Shown one piece after another: positions 25,397 to 33,015 of a stretch of DNA of 48,859 bases. This stretch comes from Pseudomonadota bacterium (GTDB taxonomy: Bacteria; Myxococcota; Myxococcia; Myxococcales; Myxococcaceae), in contig JAFAAN010000172.1 of assembly GCA_023426545.1 (NCBI GenBank), positions 1 to 48,859 of the forward strand, written 5' to 3'. The notes beneath the pieces were generated by a model that did not search any database, was not told the DNA's origin, and saw only the letters and a program-made list of their open reading frames with translations. Each line of letters starts with the position of its first letter. The stretch's first letter is position 1. The translations under genes were made by a program, and so were the position numbers.

Positions 25397-26698
25397 TCAC
25401 CCGATGTGGTGCATCGCCGTCACCGGCTTGAGCCGCGCGGCGAGGAAGGAGGGGATGAGCGAGATGGCGGTGGTGCACGCGGTGATGAAGGCCATGGCAC
25501 CCACGACGGACGCGGGGTGAACGGCCAGATTCAACGTGTCCGACATGATGAAGACGCCGACCACCTCCGGGACGTGTACGGCCAGGGCATTGATGGACAG
25601 GCACACCACCAGGCCCAGGGTGGCGCCGGCCAGCGTGCCCAGCAGCCCCAGCATCAGGGCCTCGAACACGAACATCAGCAGCACGCGCGTGCGCTGCATG
25701 CCAATGGCGCGCAGCGTGCCAATCTCCCGGGTGCGCTCGCGGATGGCAATCCACAGCGTGTTCATGATGCCCACGCCGATGATGACCATCAGGACGAAGA
25801 TGAGCACGCCCGTGAGGCTGTTGAGGGCGGTCAGCGTCCAGGTGATGAAGGAGATTTCGTCCTCCCAGTTGGTGATGTCCAGCCGCTGCCCCGTCCAGGC
25901 CTCCCGGTTGACGGTCTCGAACTTCATGAAGAACGCGCGCGGGTCATGGTCCATGACGACGTGCCCCGCGTCCGCCAGCGTCTGGCGCAGCCGCGCCTGC
26001 ACCACCGGCACATGGCGGATGTCCTTGAGGTAGAGCAGCAGCGCGCCCGCGGTGTCGCCCTTGAGCTGATACAGCGAGCGCAGGGTATCCGAGGGCACGA
26101 AGATGCCGAAGTCGCTCAGCATCCCCATGTCCCCCGCGATGGCCACCACGCGCGCGTCCAACGTGTTGCTGGTGCCCCGCATCGTCTGGGCGGCGAGCGT
26201 CACGGACTCGCCCACCTGCACGTTCAGCTTCTTCGCCTGCTTCTCGAAGAGCAGCACCGTGTTCGGCTCGGTCAGGCCGTCCAACGAGCCCGCGCGAATC
26301 TGGAGCACCTTCTGGAGGCCGGGCTCGGACTTCACGTCGATGCCACCCGCGCCCACCTGGATGGAGGCGGACTCGCTCACCAGCTTGAGCCAGCCCCGGC
26401 CGCGCTGGACCGCGAAGTCCAGCTCCGGGACGTCCTTGCGGATCTGCTCCAGGATGGCCGGGTAGCCGGTGACGATGGGGGCCGCCTGGCCCGCCGTCAG
26501 CTTGTAGAAGCCGGCCACGTTGACGTGGCCGGTGGACAGCGTGGTGGCCGAGCGGAGCATCGACTCCTTCATCCCCGTGGACAGGCCCATGAGGATGACG
26601 AGCAGCGCCGTGACACCCGCGATGGCCCCCCCCAGCAGCAGGGTGCGCTTGCGGTGGGTGCCGAGGTTGCGGAATGCGATGAGGAAGAGCTGGAGCAT
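25397..26698 (-). CDS. FtsX/LolC-type ABC transporter permease (433 aa)
   Basis: An inner-membrane permease with the MacB/LolCE layout. The first transmembrane helix (about residues 20-45) is followed by a large MacB-PCD-type periplasmic domain (about 45-270). Three C-terminal helices make the FtsX domain, with GVLIFVLMVIIGVGIMNTLWIAIRERTREIGTLRAIGMQRTRV as the classic coupling region contacting the ATPase (quoted only by its ends: GVLIFVLM at start, GMQRTRV at end). It is the shorter of two permeases in the operon, suggesting a heterodimer like LolC/LolE. It is separated by 4 bases from each neighbour, so tightly co-transcribed. Confidence 0.9.
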   Translation of the reverse strand: MLQLFLIAFRNLGTHRKRTLLLGGAIAGVTALLVILMGLSTGMKESMLRSATTLSTGHVNVAGFYKLTAGQAAPIVTGYPAILEQIRKDVPELDFAVQRGRGWLKLVSESASIQVGAGGIDVKSEPGLQKVLQIRAGSLDGLTEPNTVLLFEKQAKKLNVQVGESVTLAAQTMRGTSNTLDARVVAIAGDMGMLSDFGIFVPSDTLRSLYQLKGDTAGALLLYLKDIRHVPVVQARLRQTLADAGHVVMDHDPRAFFMKFETVNREAWTGQRLDITNWEDEISFITWTLTALNSLTGVLIFVLMVIIGVGIMNTLWIAIRERTREIGTLRAIGMQRTRVLLMFVFEALMLGLLGTLAGATLGLVVCLSINALAVHVPEVVGVFIMSDTLNLAVHPASVVGAMAFITACTTAISLIPSFLAARLKPVTAMHHIG

Positions 26699-26702
26699 GT
26701 TC

Positions 26703-28811
26703 TCACTCGTCCGTCTGCATCGCCTGGAGGGGCGAGACCCGGGTCGCGAGGAACGCGGGATAGAGGGTGGAGATGGCGGAGACCACCAGGACGATTCCGA
26801 ACGCCGCCACCAGGTTGCTGGCGCTCAGCGTGGGGAACAGCCGGGGACCGGAGAAGAAGAAGTAGAGGGCTTCGTTGCCCGCGGGGATGCCGGAGCTGTT
26901 CAGCATGGCCATGATGCCGCTGCCCACCAGGGAGCCGGCCGCGCCGAACACGAGCCCCAGCACCAGCGTCTCCACCAGCACCATGCCCAGGATGAAGGAG
27001 CGCTGCGCGCCAATGGCCCGCATGGTGCCCACCTCGCGCACGCGCTGCAGGGTGGCCATCATCATGGCGTTGTTGATGATGACCAGCGCCACCACGAAGA
27101 TGATGAACACGGCGAAGTAGAGCACCAGCTTCCCGAGCAGCACGAACTGCCCGATGATGCCCGCCGCCTCCTGCCAGGACACCACGCGCAGCTTCAGGCC
27201 CGCGTCCTTGGCGGACTGCCGCAGCTCCGTCATGGTCTGCTCCAGCAGCTCGGGGTCCTTGAGCATCACCGCCGCGCTCAGCGCCACGCCCTGGTCGATC
27301 TCCTGCTGGGTGTAGACGCGCTGGAGCAGGTTCTCCCGCTTGAGTGAGAGCTCATCGCCAGCGAAGGCGGCCTGCTCGTCGATGTCGCTGGAGGCGACCT
27401 CCGCGACCAGGACGTTGTCGCTGTCCTCTCCGAAGAGGGCCTCCTCGGCCTCGTCCCGGCTCAGGGCCTCCAGGCCGCTCTGCTTCTGGATTTCGGCCAG
27501 CTCCGCCTTCTTGTCCGCCGTGAGGTAGCCGTACAGGTCCCGGAAGGACATCAGGTCCATCAGGCTCAGCGCGCCGGCCATGGCGGACTTCTCCAGGCCC
27601 TTGAACTGGTAGGTGCCATAGACCTTCACGTTGACGCTCTGCATGTAGCCGGTGCGCGTGAAGGCGGTGATGGTGAGGGTGTCACCCATGCGCAGCCGGT
27701 ACAGGTCCAGCAGCGGCGCCAGCTCCGAGTAGAACTGCGCGTAGCGGGTGTCGAAGTTGGCGTCGTCGGTGGTGAAGAACTGCGAGAGCAGCTTCTCCAG
27801 CGCCGGCTCCTGGGTGCCCAGCAGCTTCTGCAGCCGCGCCACCATCGTCCGCGTCTTGATGGGGTCCAGCTGGAAGATGATCTCCCGCGTCTGGGTCTGG
27901 TTCTCCTTCACCCAGCGCTGGAGGTCCGGGTCGGTGGCGATGGTCTTCTGGTTGAGGTCCCGCGCCTGCTTGATGTGGTCCAGCCGGAGCGCAGACTTCA
28001 GCTTGAGGAACTCCTCGTAGAAGAACTTGGACAGCAGCATGCCGCGCTTGCCGGTGGGGACGGCCTGGCCGTCCACGATCTCCATGCGGTCGAAGGTCCG
28101 CTGGAAGGCGTCCAGGTCCGTGCCCGCGTAGCGCAGGTCGAGCAAGTCCCCATCCGGAATCTGCGGGGCGATGCGGTTCTCCAGCAGCTCCAGCGCGCCG
28201 TAGGGGTCCGCCTCGAACCCGTCCCAGAACGCGTCCGTGCGCGCCAGCGCGAGCGCCTCCACCTCCGCCGGGTCGCGCGGGGCGCCGCCCAGCTCCTGCG
28301 CGCTCTTGGCCGCCTGCTGGGACATCACCTCCACCATGTGGCGGACGTGTCCCTTCACGCTGTCGATGTTCTCCCGCAGCTCCGGCGTCTCGCCGTGCTC
28401 GTCGCGCTGCTTGTAGAGGTCGCGCAGGCGCGACAGCGTCAGGTCCACCGTGTTGCCGGAGGTGATGATGGCGCCGCTGGTGCCCAGGGGCACCACCGTC
28501 TTGACGTTGGGGTGCTTCTCCAGGAACGGCTTGAGCTGGCTGAAGTCGTCCAGCGCCGCCAGGTCCGGCTCGCCGCTCATGCTCCCGTAGAGGGCCAGCG
28601 GATCCTTCGAGTCATCCGAGTAGACCTGGAGGTGGCCGGCGACGCTGCCGATGATGCTGCGGCTCATCGCGCTGTCCATGCTGTCCATCAGCGCGCCGCC
28701 CACGACGACCAGCAGCGTGCCGAAGAAGATGATGCCGCCGATGAGCAGGTTGATCTTGCTGGCGAACAGGTTGCGGAAGGCCACCTGTAGCAGCAGCCGG
28801 AGTTGCCCCAT
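26703..28811 (-). CDS. FtsX/LolE-type ABC transporter permease, long form (702 aa)
   Basis: A second permease of the same operon. The N-terminal helix lies within the first ~45 residues (LIGGIIFFGTLLVVVGGALM). The periplasmic part is very long (about residues 50-560) and rich in charged helices, roughly 250 residues more than in LolC/LolE; it may form a coiled or elongated extension reaching the LolA-like protein. The C-terminal FtsX module with three helices (ALVIINNAMMMATLQRVREV, then RAIGAQRSFILGMVLVET) is intact. It starts one base after the ATPase stop. I infer that it pairs with the 433-residue permease. The extra insert is unusual for the family. Confidence 0.88.
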   Translation of the reverse strand: MGQLRLLLQVAFRNLFASKINLLIGGIIFFGTLLVVVGGALMDSMDSAMSRSIIGSVAGHLQVYSDDSKDPLALYGSMSGEPDLAALDDFSQLKPFLEKHPNVKTVVPLGTSGAIITSGNTVDLTLSRLRDLYKQRDEHGETPELRENIDSVKGHVRHMVEVMSQQAAKSAQELGGAPRDPAEVEALALARTDAFWDGFEADPYGALELLENRIAPQIPDGDLLDLRYAGTDLDAFQRTFDRMEIVDGQAVPTGKRGMLLSKFFYEEFLKLKSALRLDHIKQARDLNQKTIATDPDLQRWVKENQTQTREIIFQLDPIKTRTMVARLQKLLGTQEPALEKLLSQFFTTDDANFDTRYAQFYSELAPLLDLYRLRMGDTLTITAFTRTGYMQSVNVKVYGTYQFKGLEKSAMAGALSLMDLMSFRDLYGYLTADKKAELAEIQKQSGLEALSRDEAEEALFGEDSDNVLVAEVASSDIDEQAAFAGDELSLKRENLLQRVYTQQEIDQGVALSAAVMLKDPELLEQTMTELRQSAKDAGLKLRVVSWQEAAGIIGQFVLLGKLVLYFAVFIIFVVALVIINNAMMMATLQRVREVGTMRAIGAQRSFILGMVLVETLVLGLVFGAAGSLVGSGIMAMLNSSGIPAGNEALYFFFSGPRLFPTLSASNLVAAFGIVLVVSAISTLYPAFLATRVSPLQAMQTDE

Positions 28812-28812
28812 G

Positions 28813-29556
28813 TCAGTGGCTCCCCGCGGCCATGGCGCGGCTGGCCTCGGCGGCGCTGACGCGGTCCAGGAACTTCCCGTCCGCCAGCCGCACCACCGCG
28901 TTGGCGTGGCTCATCACCTTCGCGTCGTGGGTGGAGAAGATGAAGGTGGTGCCCTCCTTCTGGTTGAGCTCCTTCATCAGGTCGATGATGTTCTGGCCCG
29001 TCACCGAGTCCAGGTTGGCGGTGGGCTCGTCGGCCAGCACCAGCTGGGGCCGCGTGACGAGCGCCCGCGCCACGGCCACGCGCTGGCGCTGACCGCCGGA
29101 CAGCTCGTTGGGCCGGTGCTTGGCGTGGTTGGCCAGGCCCACCTGCTCCAGCAGCTGCATCACCCGCTCACGGCGCTGGGCCTTGTCCAGCTTGCGCTGC
29201 AGCAGCAGGGGGAACTCCACGTTCTGGAAGACGCTGAGCACCTGCACCAGGTTGAAGCTCTGGAAGATGAAGCCGATGGTGTGCAGGCGCAGGTGCGTGA
29301 GCTGGCGCTCCGTGAGCTGCTTGGTGTCCTGGCCGGCCACCCGCACCACGCCGCTGGTGGCGGTGTCCACGCAGCCGATGAGGTTGAGCAGCGTCGTCTT
29401 GCCGCTGCCGGAGGGCCCGGCGATGGAGATGAACTCACCGGCGTGGACCTCCAGGTCCACCCCGCGGAGCGCGGGGACGACCACCTTCCCCAGGGTGTAG
29501 TCCTTGGTCACGTTCGCGATGGAGACAATGGGGGCCTGCGGGGCGGCGGGATTCAT
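28813..29556 (-). CDS. ABC transporter ATP-binding protein (LolD/MacB-like)
   Basis: A 247-residue nucleotide-binding subunit with all motifs: Walker A GPSGSGKTTL, Q-loop region IFQSFNLVQ, signature LSGGQRQRVAVARAL, Walker B LVLADEPTANLD and a final H-loop STHD. It belongs to the MacB/LolD/FtsE subgroup, which drives FtsX-type permeases by mechanotransmission and does not itself import. The ATG (29556) overlaps the regulator stop (ATGA); an in-frame Met 21 codons upstream would lie deep in the regulator gene. The C-terminus (about 20 residues past the core) is Ala-rich. Confidence 0.94.
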   Translation of the reverse strand: MNPAAPQAPIVSIANVTKDYTLGKVVVPALRGVDLEVHAGEFISIAGPSGSGKTTLLNLIGCVDTATSGVVRVAGQDTKQLTERQLTHLRLHTIGFIFQSFNLVQVLSVFQNVEFPLLLQRKLDKAQRRERVMQLLEQVGLANHAKHRPNELSGGQRQRVAVARALVTRPQLVLADEPTANLDSVTGQNIIDLMKELNQKEGTTFIFSTHDAKVMSHANAVVRLADGKFLDRVSAAEASRAMAAGSH

Positions 29557-30050
29557 GCGGTACGTCCTTTCGAAGTCTTGACGGGGCGAGGGGGACGGGG
29601 GGCATGCGCTGCGCGCCACCGCTCGGCGATGCCGGAGAGCTCGGCCATGTAGAAATCACAAAACTCAGACGCTTCACGCAAGTTCCGATTTCCCGCGAGC
29701 CGCGGGACCGCGAGCGCCTCGCCGCAGATTCGGGAGAAGGCCCGTAGGGACTCCTCCGCGACGCGCAGCTTGCTTTCCCAGCCCTGGGAGTTGACGACGG
29801 AGTAGTGCTGCCGGTCACCGGGGACGCTGGCGGGCTCCACCAGCCCCATGTCGGTACAGGCCCGGAGGTTGGTGGAGACGGACGCCGCGCTCACCTGGAG
29901 CAGCTCGGCGATGCGCTTGTTCGACAGGGGCTCGCCCGCGAGCATCAGCAGCGCGTAGATGCGCCCGCCGATGCGCGTGCCGCCCCGCCGCTCGAAGTAC
30001 AGCCCCATCGACTCGATGAAGCGGTGCTCGGCGGCACCCAGTTCCACCAT
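29553..30050 (-). CDS. GbsR/MarR-family transcriptional regulator
   Basis: A 165-residue DNA-binding protein. The winged helix-turn-helix lies at about residues 25-85: GGRIYALLMLAGEPLSNKRIAELLQVSAASVSTNLR, quoted here by its ends GGRIYALLML and SAASVSTNLR, is characteristic of the GbsR branch, where the recognition helix reads SxxSxSTNLR. The C-terminal helix pair probably dimerises. It opens the export operon and is translationally coupled to the ATPase gene, so it most likely controls that operon, including itself. A 22-base palindrome over the -35 of the probable promoter is the natural operator candidate. The ligand is unknown; an exported lipid or drug-like compound would fit. Confidence 0.86.
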   Translation of the reverse strand: MVELGAAEHRFIESMGLYFERRGGTRIGGRIYALLMLAGEPLSNKRIAELLQVSAASVSTNLRACTDMGLVEPASVPGDRQHYSVVNSQGWESKLRVAEESLRAFSRICGEALAVPRLAGNRNLREASEFCDFYMAELSGIAERWRAAHAPRPPRPVKTSKGRTA

Positions 30051-30120
30051 GCCGGCCTCCGTTCCGCTCCGGCGGGCACCCCCATTGCGGAGGGGCGGCG
30101 CGGCCGGGGCGGCGGGCAGG

Positions 30121-30160
30121 CATTTAGGGGAGGGGACTTCGTTCAGTCAATACTGAATGA
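30121..30160 (-). promoter_or_regulatory. Promoter with overlapping palindromic operator for the export operon
   Basis: On the minus strand TTGACT (30150-30145) is a near-consensus -35, and TAAATG (30126-30121) is a weak -10 after an 18-base spacer. Over the -35 lies TTCAGT-CAAT-ACTGAA (30142-30157), which extends with one mismatch to a 22-base palindrome (30139-30160). The site is about 90 bases before the regulator start. It is distinctly AT-rich compared with its surroundings. Confidence 0.6.
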
Positions 30161-30216
30161 ACTGTATGCCAATGCGGGAAGGACGGGGCCGGTGTCCGCG
30201 TGGGACGCACGGCGCG

Positions 30217-30247
30217 GGGCCCGCGACCGCGTTCCGGCCGCGGGCCC
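30217..30247 (-). terminator. Stem-loop downstream of glycine-rich secreted protein gene
   Basis: GGGCCCGCG (30217-30225) and CGCGGGCCC (30239-30247) form a 9-bp stem with a 13-base loop, about 50 bases after the stop of the gene at 30298. No T-tract follows on either strand. This could be a weak terminator; the rest of 30051-30297 holds only the export-operon promoter. Confidence 0.3.
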
Positions 30248-30297
30248 TGGCGTCCCTGCGCATGGCGTTCGGGGCTGTCATGCGAGGTCGCGCGGCA

Positions 30298-30888
30298 TCA
30301 GTACGTGTCGGGCGACTTGTGGGAGCCGGTGTCCGGGTTCATCGTGCCGTCGTTCCCGGACCCGCCCTGGCCTTCATGCGTGCCCATGCCGGAGCCTCCG
30401 ATGTCGCGGTCCTGGTTGATGGACGAGTCCGGCGTCATCGACTTGCCCGCGCCGCCCGTCCCGGAGAGGGAGATGTTCTTGGCGACGTTCTTGGTCTCCT
30501 TCACCTCGTAGCTGGCGCGAATCTCCTGGCCCGGGCGCAGGTCCTTGGCCTTCTTCAGGGACGGGTCGCTGAAGGTGGTGCTGCGGTCGACCTCGAGCGG
30601 GACCACGGCGCCCTGCATGTCGACGAAGATTTTGTCACTCTCCGCCTTCACCACGCGGCCGTTGAGCTCCTTCTGGCCCATGGTGGCCTGGTGCCCCATG
30701 GTGCCGGAGCCGCCGTGGCCGGGTGTCCCGGGGACCGAACTCCCACGCTGGGATTCGGTTTGCCCCATCTGCCCCGAGCCCCCCTGGGCCGCGGAGCTGT
30801 CCTTCGGCTTGTACGGGTCGTTGTTGGCCAGGGCGGTACTGGAACCGAGCATGGCGAGGGTGGCGAAGACGCCAATGAGCTTCTTCAT
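30298..30888 (-). CDS. Secreted glycine-rich protein with small DUF5666-like beta domain
   Basis: A 196-residue protein whose signal peptide (MKKLIGVFATLAMLGSSTALA) fixes the start; an AGGAGA ribosome site precedes it. Residues about 25-75 and 145-196 are Gly/Ser/Met/Asp-rich and disordered. Between them is a ~65-residue beta domain: LNGRVVKAESDKIFVDMQG, then VPLEVDRSTTF, and KDLRPGQEIRASYEV. This pattern (G-x-V strand, T-x-F, D-L-x-x-G-x-x-V) resembles SH3-like or DUF5666-like periplasmic domains. No enzyme motif was seen. It is probably a periplasmic or surface protein of unknown role. Not linked to the neighbouring operons by spacing. Confidence 0.75.
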   Translation of the reverse strand: MKKLIGVFATLAMLGSSTALANNDPYKPKDSSAAQGGSGQMGQTESQRGSSVPGTPGHGGSGTMGHQATMGQKELNGRVVKAESDKIFVDMQGAVVPLEVDRSTTFSDPSLKKAKDLRPGQEIRASYEVKETKNVAKNISLSGTGGAGKSMTPDSSINQDRDIGGSGMGTHEGQGGSGNDGTMNPDTGSHKSPDTY

Positions 30889-31153
30889 GGGAGTTCTCCT
30901 GTGACGTGGTGTGAGTGGGCGGAGGGGGCGACGTCCCTCCGTTGCGGAAAACCTAGGTGCGCTCGTGGAAGCGGACAGGGCCTGCTCCCCTCTGCTGGAA
31001 CGCCCGTCTGCCCTGCGGCCGGTGGTCCGTCGTCCGCGCATCCCAGGCGGGGAGGGGAGCGCCTTGAAGGCGGCCGGCCTTTTCCCTTACCGTCGAGCCC
31101 CCAGCGCCCACCGGCCAGCCCGGCCGGTGGCCCGACAGGAGACCGTCTCCGCA

Positions 31154-31429
31154 ATGCCCTCGACCGCCAAGCCGTCCCAGACCGCGCAGGACCTGCCCGC
31201 GCCCTCGTTTCCCGCCATCGAGTCCCTGCTCGAGGCGGCCTCCGTGGAAGAGGTCCGCGGCTTCTTCGACGCGGTGAAGACGGGCCTCACCGAGCTCAAG
31301 GGCCCCAAGGTGGAGCAGGGCAAGAAGGTCCAGGCCGCCATCGGCCGCGCCGAGGAGCTGCTGGCCCTGCTGGTGGAGACGCGCGAGCGGCTGATCGCGG
31401 AGTCGAAGACCGGCAAAGGCCGGAAATAA
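31154..31429 (+). CDS. Small helical hypothetical protein
   Basis: A 91-residue protein with a Ser/Pro/Thr-rich N-terminus (about 20 residues), then two amphipathic helices. ESLLEAASVEEVRGFFDAVK is the first and the second runs through VQAAIGRAEELLALLVETRERL, which is leucine-rich and likely coiled-coil. The terminal GKGRK is basic. There is no signal peptide and no recognised family. It stands 140 bases before the first T3SS-type gene and reads the same way, but a run of seven T (31454-31460) and a sigma-28-like promoter separate them, so I do not count it as part of the secretion locus. The 265 bases upstream hold no other gene. Confidence 0.6.
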   Translation: MPSTAKPSQTAQDLPAPSFPAIESLLEAASVEEVRGFFDAVKTGLTELKGPKVEQGKKVQAAIGRAEELLALLVETRERLIAESKTGKGRK

Positions 31430-31470
31430 CGGTGGTTTTGTGGCGGGGTGCCCTTTTTTTCCGGAGCTAG

Positions 31471-31497
31471 GCAACCGCCGGCGCCCCCCGCCGATAA
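31471..31497 (+). promoter_or_regulatory. Sigma-28 (FliA)-type promoter candidate upstream of the locus-opening gene
   Basis: GCCGATAA (31490-31497) matches the enterobacterial FliA -10 consensus at all eight positions. The -35 area does not match TAAAGTTT; instead GCAAC (31471-31475) stands 19 bases upstream, and the same GCAAC is found 20 bases upstream of a second GCCGATAA at 48167. The ATG of the next gene is 72 bases after the box. Confidence 0.5.
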
Positions 31498-31568
31498 TGC
31501 AAGGGAGAGCATCCTGAGCATCGGAGATCTCTGACCTTTTCGCTGACAGCAGCGCCTGGAGGAAGCAA

Positions 31569-32135
31569 ATGGCGAAGATCGACAACATGATGGGCCCGAA
31601 CGTTCGGCTCTCGACGAACATCACGACGGCGCGGCAGACCCCGGACACGGGCTTTGGTGCGCGGCTGCACAACGGCCTCAACAGCGCCGCCAGCGCCGTG
31701 GGCACGGGCGTGGGCGCGATGGCGGGCATGGTCCCCGGCGGTCAGATCGTCTCCGCCGCGGTCTCCTCGATGCACACCTTCTCCTCCACGGGTGGCTCGG
31801 GCATGGGCGCGCCGTACGCGGGCGTGATGAACACCGCGGTGAGCGGGACCCTGAGCGGCGCGGTGGCGCCGGCGGGCGGCGGTCTCACCACGGGTGGTGG
31901 CGTGGGTGGCGGCGTCCCCACCCCCGGCTCGCTGGGACTGGGTGCGCAGGGCTCCGGCAGCACCACGGACATCGTCAACGGCAATTTCTCGCTGAACAAG
32001 ATGGCCGAGGAGAACTCCAAGCTCCTGAACCTGCAGGCGGCCATTCAGCAGGAATCGCAGACTTTCACCGCGATCTCGAACGTGATGAAGTCGCGCAACG
32101 ATACGATCAAGAACTCCATCAGCAACGTCCGCTGA
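31569..32135 (+). CDS. Putative T3SS-secreted filament/translocator-like protein
   Basis: A 188-residue protein with no signal peptide. Residues about 20-130 are Gly/Ala/Ser/Thr-rich and hydrophobic-neutral. The last ~55 residues form an amphipathic helix that ends SNVMKSRNDTIKNSISNVR, with heptad-like spacing (LLNLQAAIQQESQTFTAISN). The general shape (low-complexity body, long C-terminal coiled helix, no cysteine) fits exported T3SS filament or translocator subunits. The next gene encodes a TPR protein resembling class II T3SS chaperones, which would fit a substrate-chaperone pair. The protein encoded at the right window edge ends in a very similar helix. The ATG has a strong TGGAGGA site. 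Exact class (EspA-like, needle or effector) cannot be settled from sequence. Confidence 0.65.
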   Translation: MAKIDNMMGPNVRLSTNITTARQTPDTGFGARLHNGLNSAASAVGTGVGAMAGMVPGGQIVSAAVSSMHTFSSTGGSGMGAPYAGVMNTAVSGTLSGAVAPAGGGLTTGGGVGGGVPTPGSLGLGAQGSGSTTDIVNGNFSLNKMAEENSKLLNLQAAIQQESQTFTAISNVMKSRNDTIKNSISNVR

Positions 32136-32164
32136 CCGCGGGCGGTTGCCCCTAGGGAAAGCGC

Positions 32165-32596
32165 ATGGCGGAGACCTCGGAGATTTCGAACAGCCTCGTC
32201 CCACTCGGACGCCAGCAGGCCAGGGTGCTGCTGGAGGCCGGTTACCTGTGGCTCGACATGGGCCACTTCGACAAGGCGAAGGAGATCTTCTCCGGGGCCG
32301 CCGCGCTGATGCCCAGGAGCGAGGTGCCGCAGCTCGCGCTGGGCGCCGTGGAGTTCTCCCAGGGCCGCCATGACAAGGCGCTGCAGGCGTACCGCGCCGC
32401 GCAGCGCCTGGCTCCGCAGTCCTCGCTGCCGCGGGCCCACGCGGGCGAGGCGCTGCTCTTCATGGGCAAGGTGCCTGAGGCGCTCAAGGAGCTGAAGGCC
32501 GCCATGGACCTGGAGCCGGATGGGGATGGTGCCCGGCTGGCGCAGTCGCTCATCCAGGCCAAGGAGGCGGGAGTCCTGCCTCCGGCGAAGACGTAG
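32165..32596 (+). CDS. TPR protein, probable class II T3SS chaperone
   Basis: A 143-residue soluble protein of three tetratricopeptide repeats. Helical pairs are centred on residues about 20-50 (AGYLWLDMGHFDKAKEIFSGAA), 55-85 (ALGAVEFSQGRHDKALQAYRAA) and 90-120 (AGEALLFMGKVPEALKELKAA). Three TPRs in about 140-160 residues with no signal peptide is the architecture of the SycD/LcrH/SscA chaperones that hold translocator or filament subunits before export. It begins 29 bases after the putative secreted protein, which is its most likely client. A second, more LcrH-like TPR protein lies at the other end of the locus (46967). Confidence 0.7.
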   Translation: MAETSEISNSLVPLGRQQARVLLEAGYLWLDMGHFDKAKEIFSGAAALMPRSEVPQLALGAVEFSQGRHDKALQAYRAAQRLAPQSSLPRAHAGEALLFMGKVPEALKELKAAMDLEPDGDGARLAQSLIQAKEAGVLPPAKT

Positions 32597-32612
32597 GACG
32601 GAGGTCACGGCG

Positions 32613-33008
32613 ATGGCTGTCGGAGGTGTCGGACGAGGCGGTGGGAAGGGCCGCGCGGGTGGCGCGAAGGGGCCCGCCGGCGCGGCTCCGGCGGGTGGCG
32701 CCAGCTTTGGTGGCCGGGTGGACCGGGCGGAGTCTCTTGTCGGGCCCTCGGGTCTGGTAGGCTCCAGCAATGTCCAGGGCCCCCAGGCCGCGGATCCGGT
32801 GGCTTCCCAGGCGGTCGCCATTGCCCGCAAGCTGAAGAACGGGGGCTTCAAGAGCAAGGAAGAGGCGACGCAGGCCCTGGTCGCCGAGGTCCTGAAGGAG
32901 AAGCTCCGCATGAAGTCTTCTTCCCTCACCACCAAGATTGCAGACGCGCTCCAGGATGATCCGCGGCTGAATCAGGTCCTCGAGCGGCTGTGGTCGAAGG
33001 CCGAGTGA
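32613..33008 (+). CDS. T3SS-locus hypothetical protein (131 aa)
   Basis: The first ~40 residues are Gly/Ala/Lys/Arg-rich and disordered (GRGGGKGRAGGAKG). A compact helical domain follows from about residue 65 to the end: ADPVASQAVAIARKLKNGGF, a repeated SKEEATQALVAEVLKEKLRM, and DDPRLNQVLERLWSKAE. It is not recognised as a known Sct or Fli protein. The disordered basic N-terminus with a folded C-terminus would suit a secreted regulator, cap or chaperone. GGAGG lies 8 bases before the ATG. It ends 7 bases before the sigma-factor start codon, so the two are surely co-transcribed. Confidence 0.6.
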   Translation: MAVGGVGRGGGKGRAGGAKGPAGAAPAGGASFGGRVDRAESLVGPSGLVGSSNVQGPQAADPVASQAVAIARKLKNGGFKSKEEATQALVAEVLKEKLRMKSSSLTTKIADALQDDPRLNQVLERLWSKAE

Positions 33009-33015
33009 GCGGCGC

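Noticed and set aside
31404..31464. Terminator after the 91-residue gene (CCGGAAA with TTTCCGG, T7 at 31454)
   Set aside because: The arms are 7 bp with a 31-base loop and the T-run falls inside the structure; not convincing, although the T-run is odd in such DNA.
30157..31470. Long + strand frame over the glycine-rich secreted protein and downstream DNA
   Set aside because: It runs antisense through a gene with a clear signal peptide and ribosome site; its own translation lacks any motif or start signal.
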